Of a stretch of 14,182 nt of DNA, positions 14,041 to 14,182 are shown piece by piece (positions within the stretch are counted from its first letter, which is position 1; each line of letters opens with the position of its first letter). This stretch comes from CAYJPA01 sp964371945. Lineage in GTDB: Bacteria > Chloroflexota > Chloroflexia > Thermomicrobiales > UBA6265. The position numbers and the translations under genes were made by a program. The stretch spans positions 1-14,182 of the forward strand of contig CAYJPA010000110.1 in NCBI GenBank assembly GCA_964371945.1, in the 5' to 3' direction. A model generated the notes under the pieces. That model made no database searches. It was not told the origin of the DNA and saw only the letters and a list, made by a program, of their open reading frames with translations.

Positions 14041-14046
14041 CGCCTG

Positions 14047-14074
14047 ATTATACCATGACCTTCTCCTCCAACAA
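14047..14074 (-). promoter_or_regulatory. Consensus promoter for the small membrane protein
   Basis: On the minus strand, TATAAT (14052-14047) is a perfect -10 preceded by TGG, giving an extended -10. TTGTTG (14074-14069) lies 16 nt upstream as a partial -35. The predicted transcription start, 7 nt after the -10, is about 14040, the first base of the inverted repeat that closes the leader. Confidence 0.6.
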
Positions 14075-14118
14075 CGAATCAACTACCCACGTATCTGTTC
14101 AGACTTGAGGGTGTCATG

Positions 14119-14147
14119 TTGTCACAACGCGCGGCAGTGGCTACGAT
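14119..14147 (+). promoter_or_regulatory. Promoter of the right-edge gene, apparently leaderless
   Basis: TTGTCA (14119-14124) and TACGAT (14142-14147) are separated by 17 nt. The -10 ends 6 nt before the ATG at 14154, so transcription would begin at or next to the A of the start codon. No Shine-Dalgarno sequence is present, which is consistent with a leaderless mRNA. Confidence 0.5.
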
Positions 14148-14153
14148 AGCGCC

Positions 14154-14182
14154 ATGCTTGATCTGTATCATGCCAGCCGCGA
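14154..14182 (+). CDS. Start of an unidentified gene, cut by the window edge
   Basis: Only the first nine codons are present, reading MLDLYHASR. The call rests on the well-spaced promoter immediately upstream and the lack of in-frame stops. Nine residues are too few to assign a family. It is divergent from the small membrane protein gene, and the two promoters are about 45 bp apart. Confidence 0.4.

Overview
The window looks like a high-GC bacterial chromosome segment with an accessory, catabolic character. GTG and TTG starts, a stop/start ATGA overlap, a candidate leaderless gene at the right edge and several families of short hairpin repeats fit Chloroflexota (Thermomicrobia-like) DNA. That placement is an inference from style and from the protein families, not from a marker gene.

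Left block (1-3280). On the minus strand, a DegT/DnrJ/EryC1/StrS-family PLP aminotransferase (1075-2313) is followed by a metal-dependent amidohydrolase (161-955). They are separated by a two-hairpin repeat. Divergent from them is a FadR-type GntR regulator (2552-3280). The intergenic region carries three copies of a 9-nt half-site (2487-2526) lying over a plausible minus-strand promoter, so the regulator probably controls this divergon.

Middle block (3281-5485). This part is gene-poor and partly decayed. It holds a possible 69-aa minus-strand gene, an AT-rich divergent promoter region with a perfect palindrome, a degenerate SIS-domain protein (3959-4612), and the C-terminal half of a DppC-type ABC permease (4970-5485) that has lost its N-terminal half.

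Right block (5522-13641). All genes lie on the plus strand: an M20 ArgE/DapE-type deacylase, a conserved protein of unknown function (395 aa), a tightly coupled pair related to the two subunits of glycine decarboxylase P-protein (GcvPA-like and GcvPB-like), an ATP-NAD/AcoX-type kinase one base downstream, and an enolase-superfamily (mandelate racemase/muconate lactonizing) enzyme. The P-protein pair keeps the PLP lysine but has replaced several motifs that are nearly invariant in true glycine decarboxylase. No gcvT, gcvH or lipoamide dehydrogenase lies nearby. The enolase-family enzyme has Ser where the second metal-ligand Glu should be. Together with the transporter remnant, deacylase, aminotransferase and amidohydrolase, this suggests uptake and breakdown of an unidentified, perhaps N-acylated, amino compound. 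That pathway is inference.

Right edge (13642-14182). A 50-codon single-pass membrane protein on the minus strand is preceded by an extended consensus -10. Its predicted 71-nt leader is closed by a perfect 10-bp inverted repeat ending exactly at the start codon. A divergent gene begins at 14154 from an apparently leaderless promoter and runs off the window.

The observations most worth following are the divergent P-protein/kinase/enolase cluster, the structured leader of the small membrane protein, and two repeat families whose copies in this window show compensatory stem changes.
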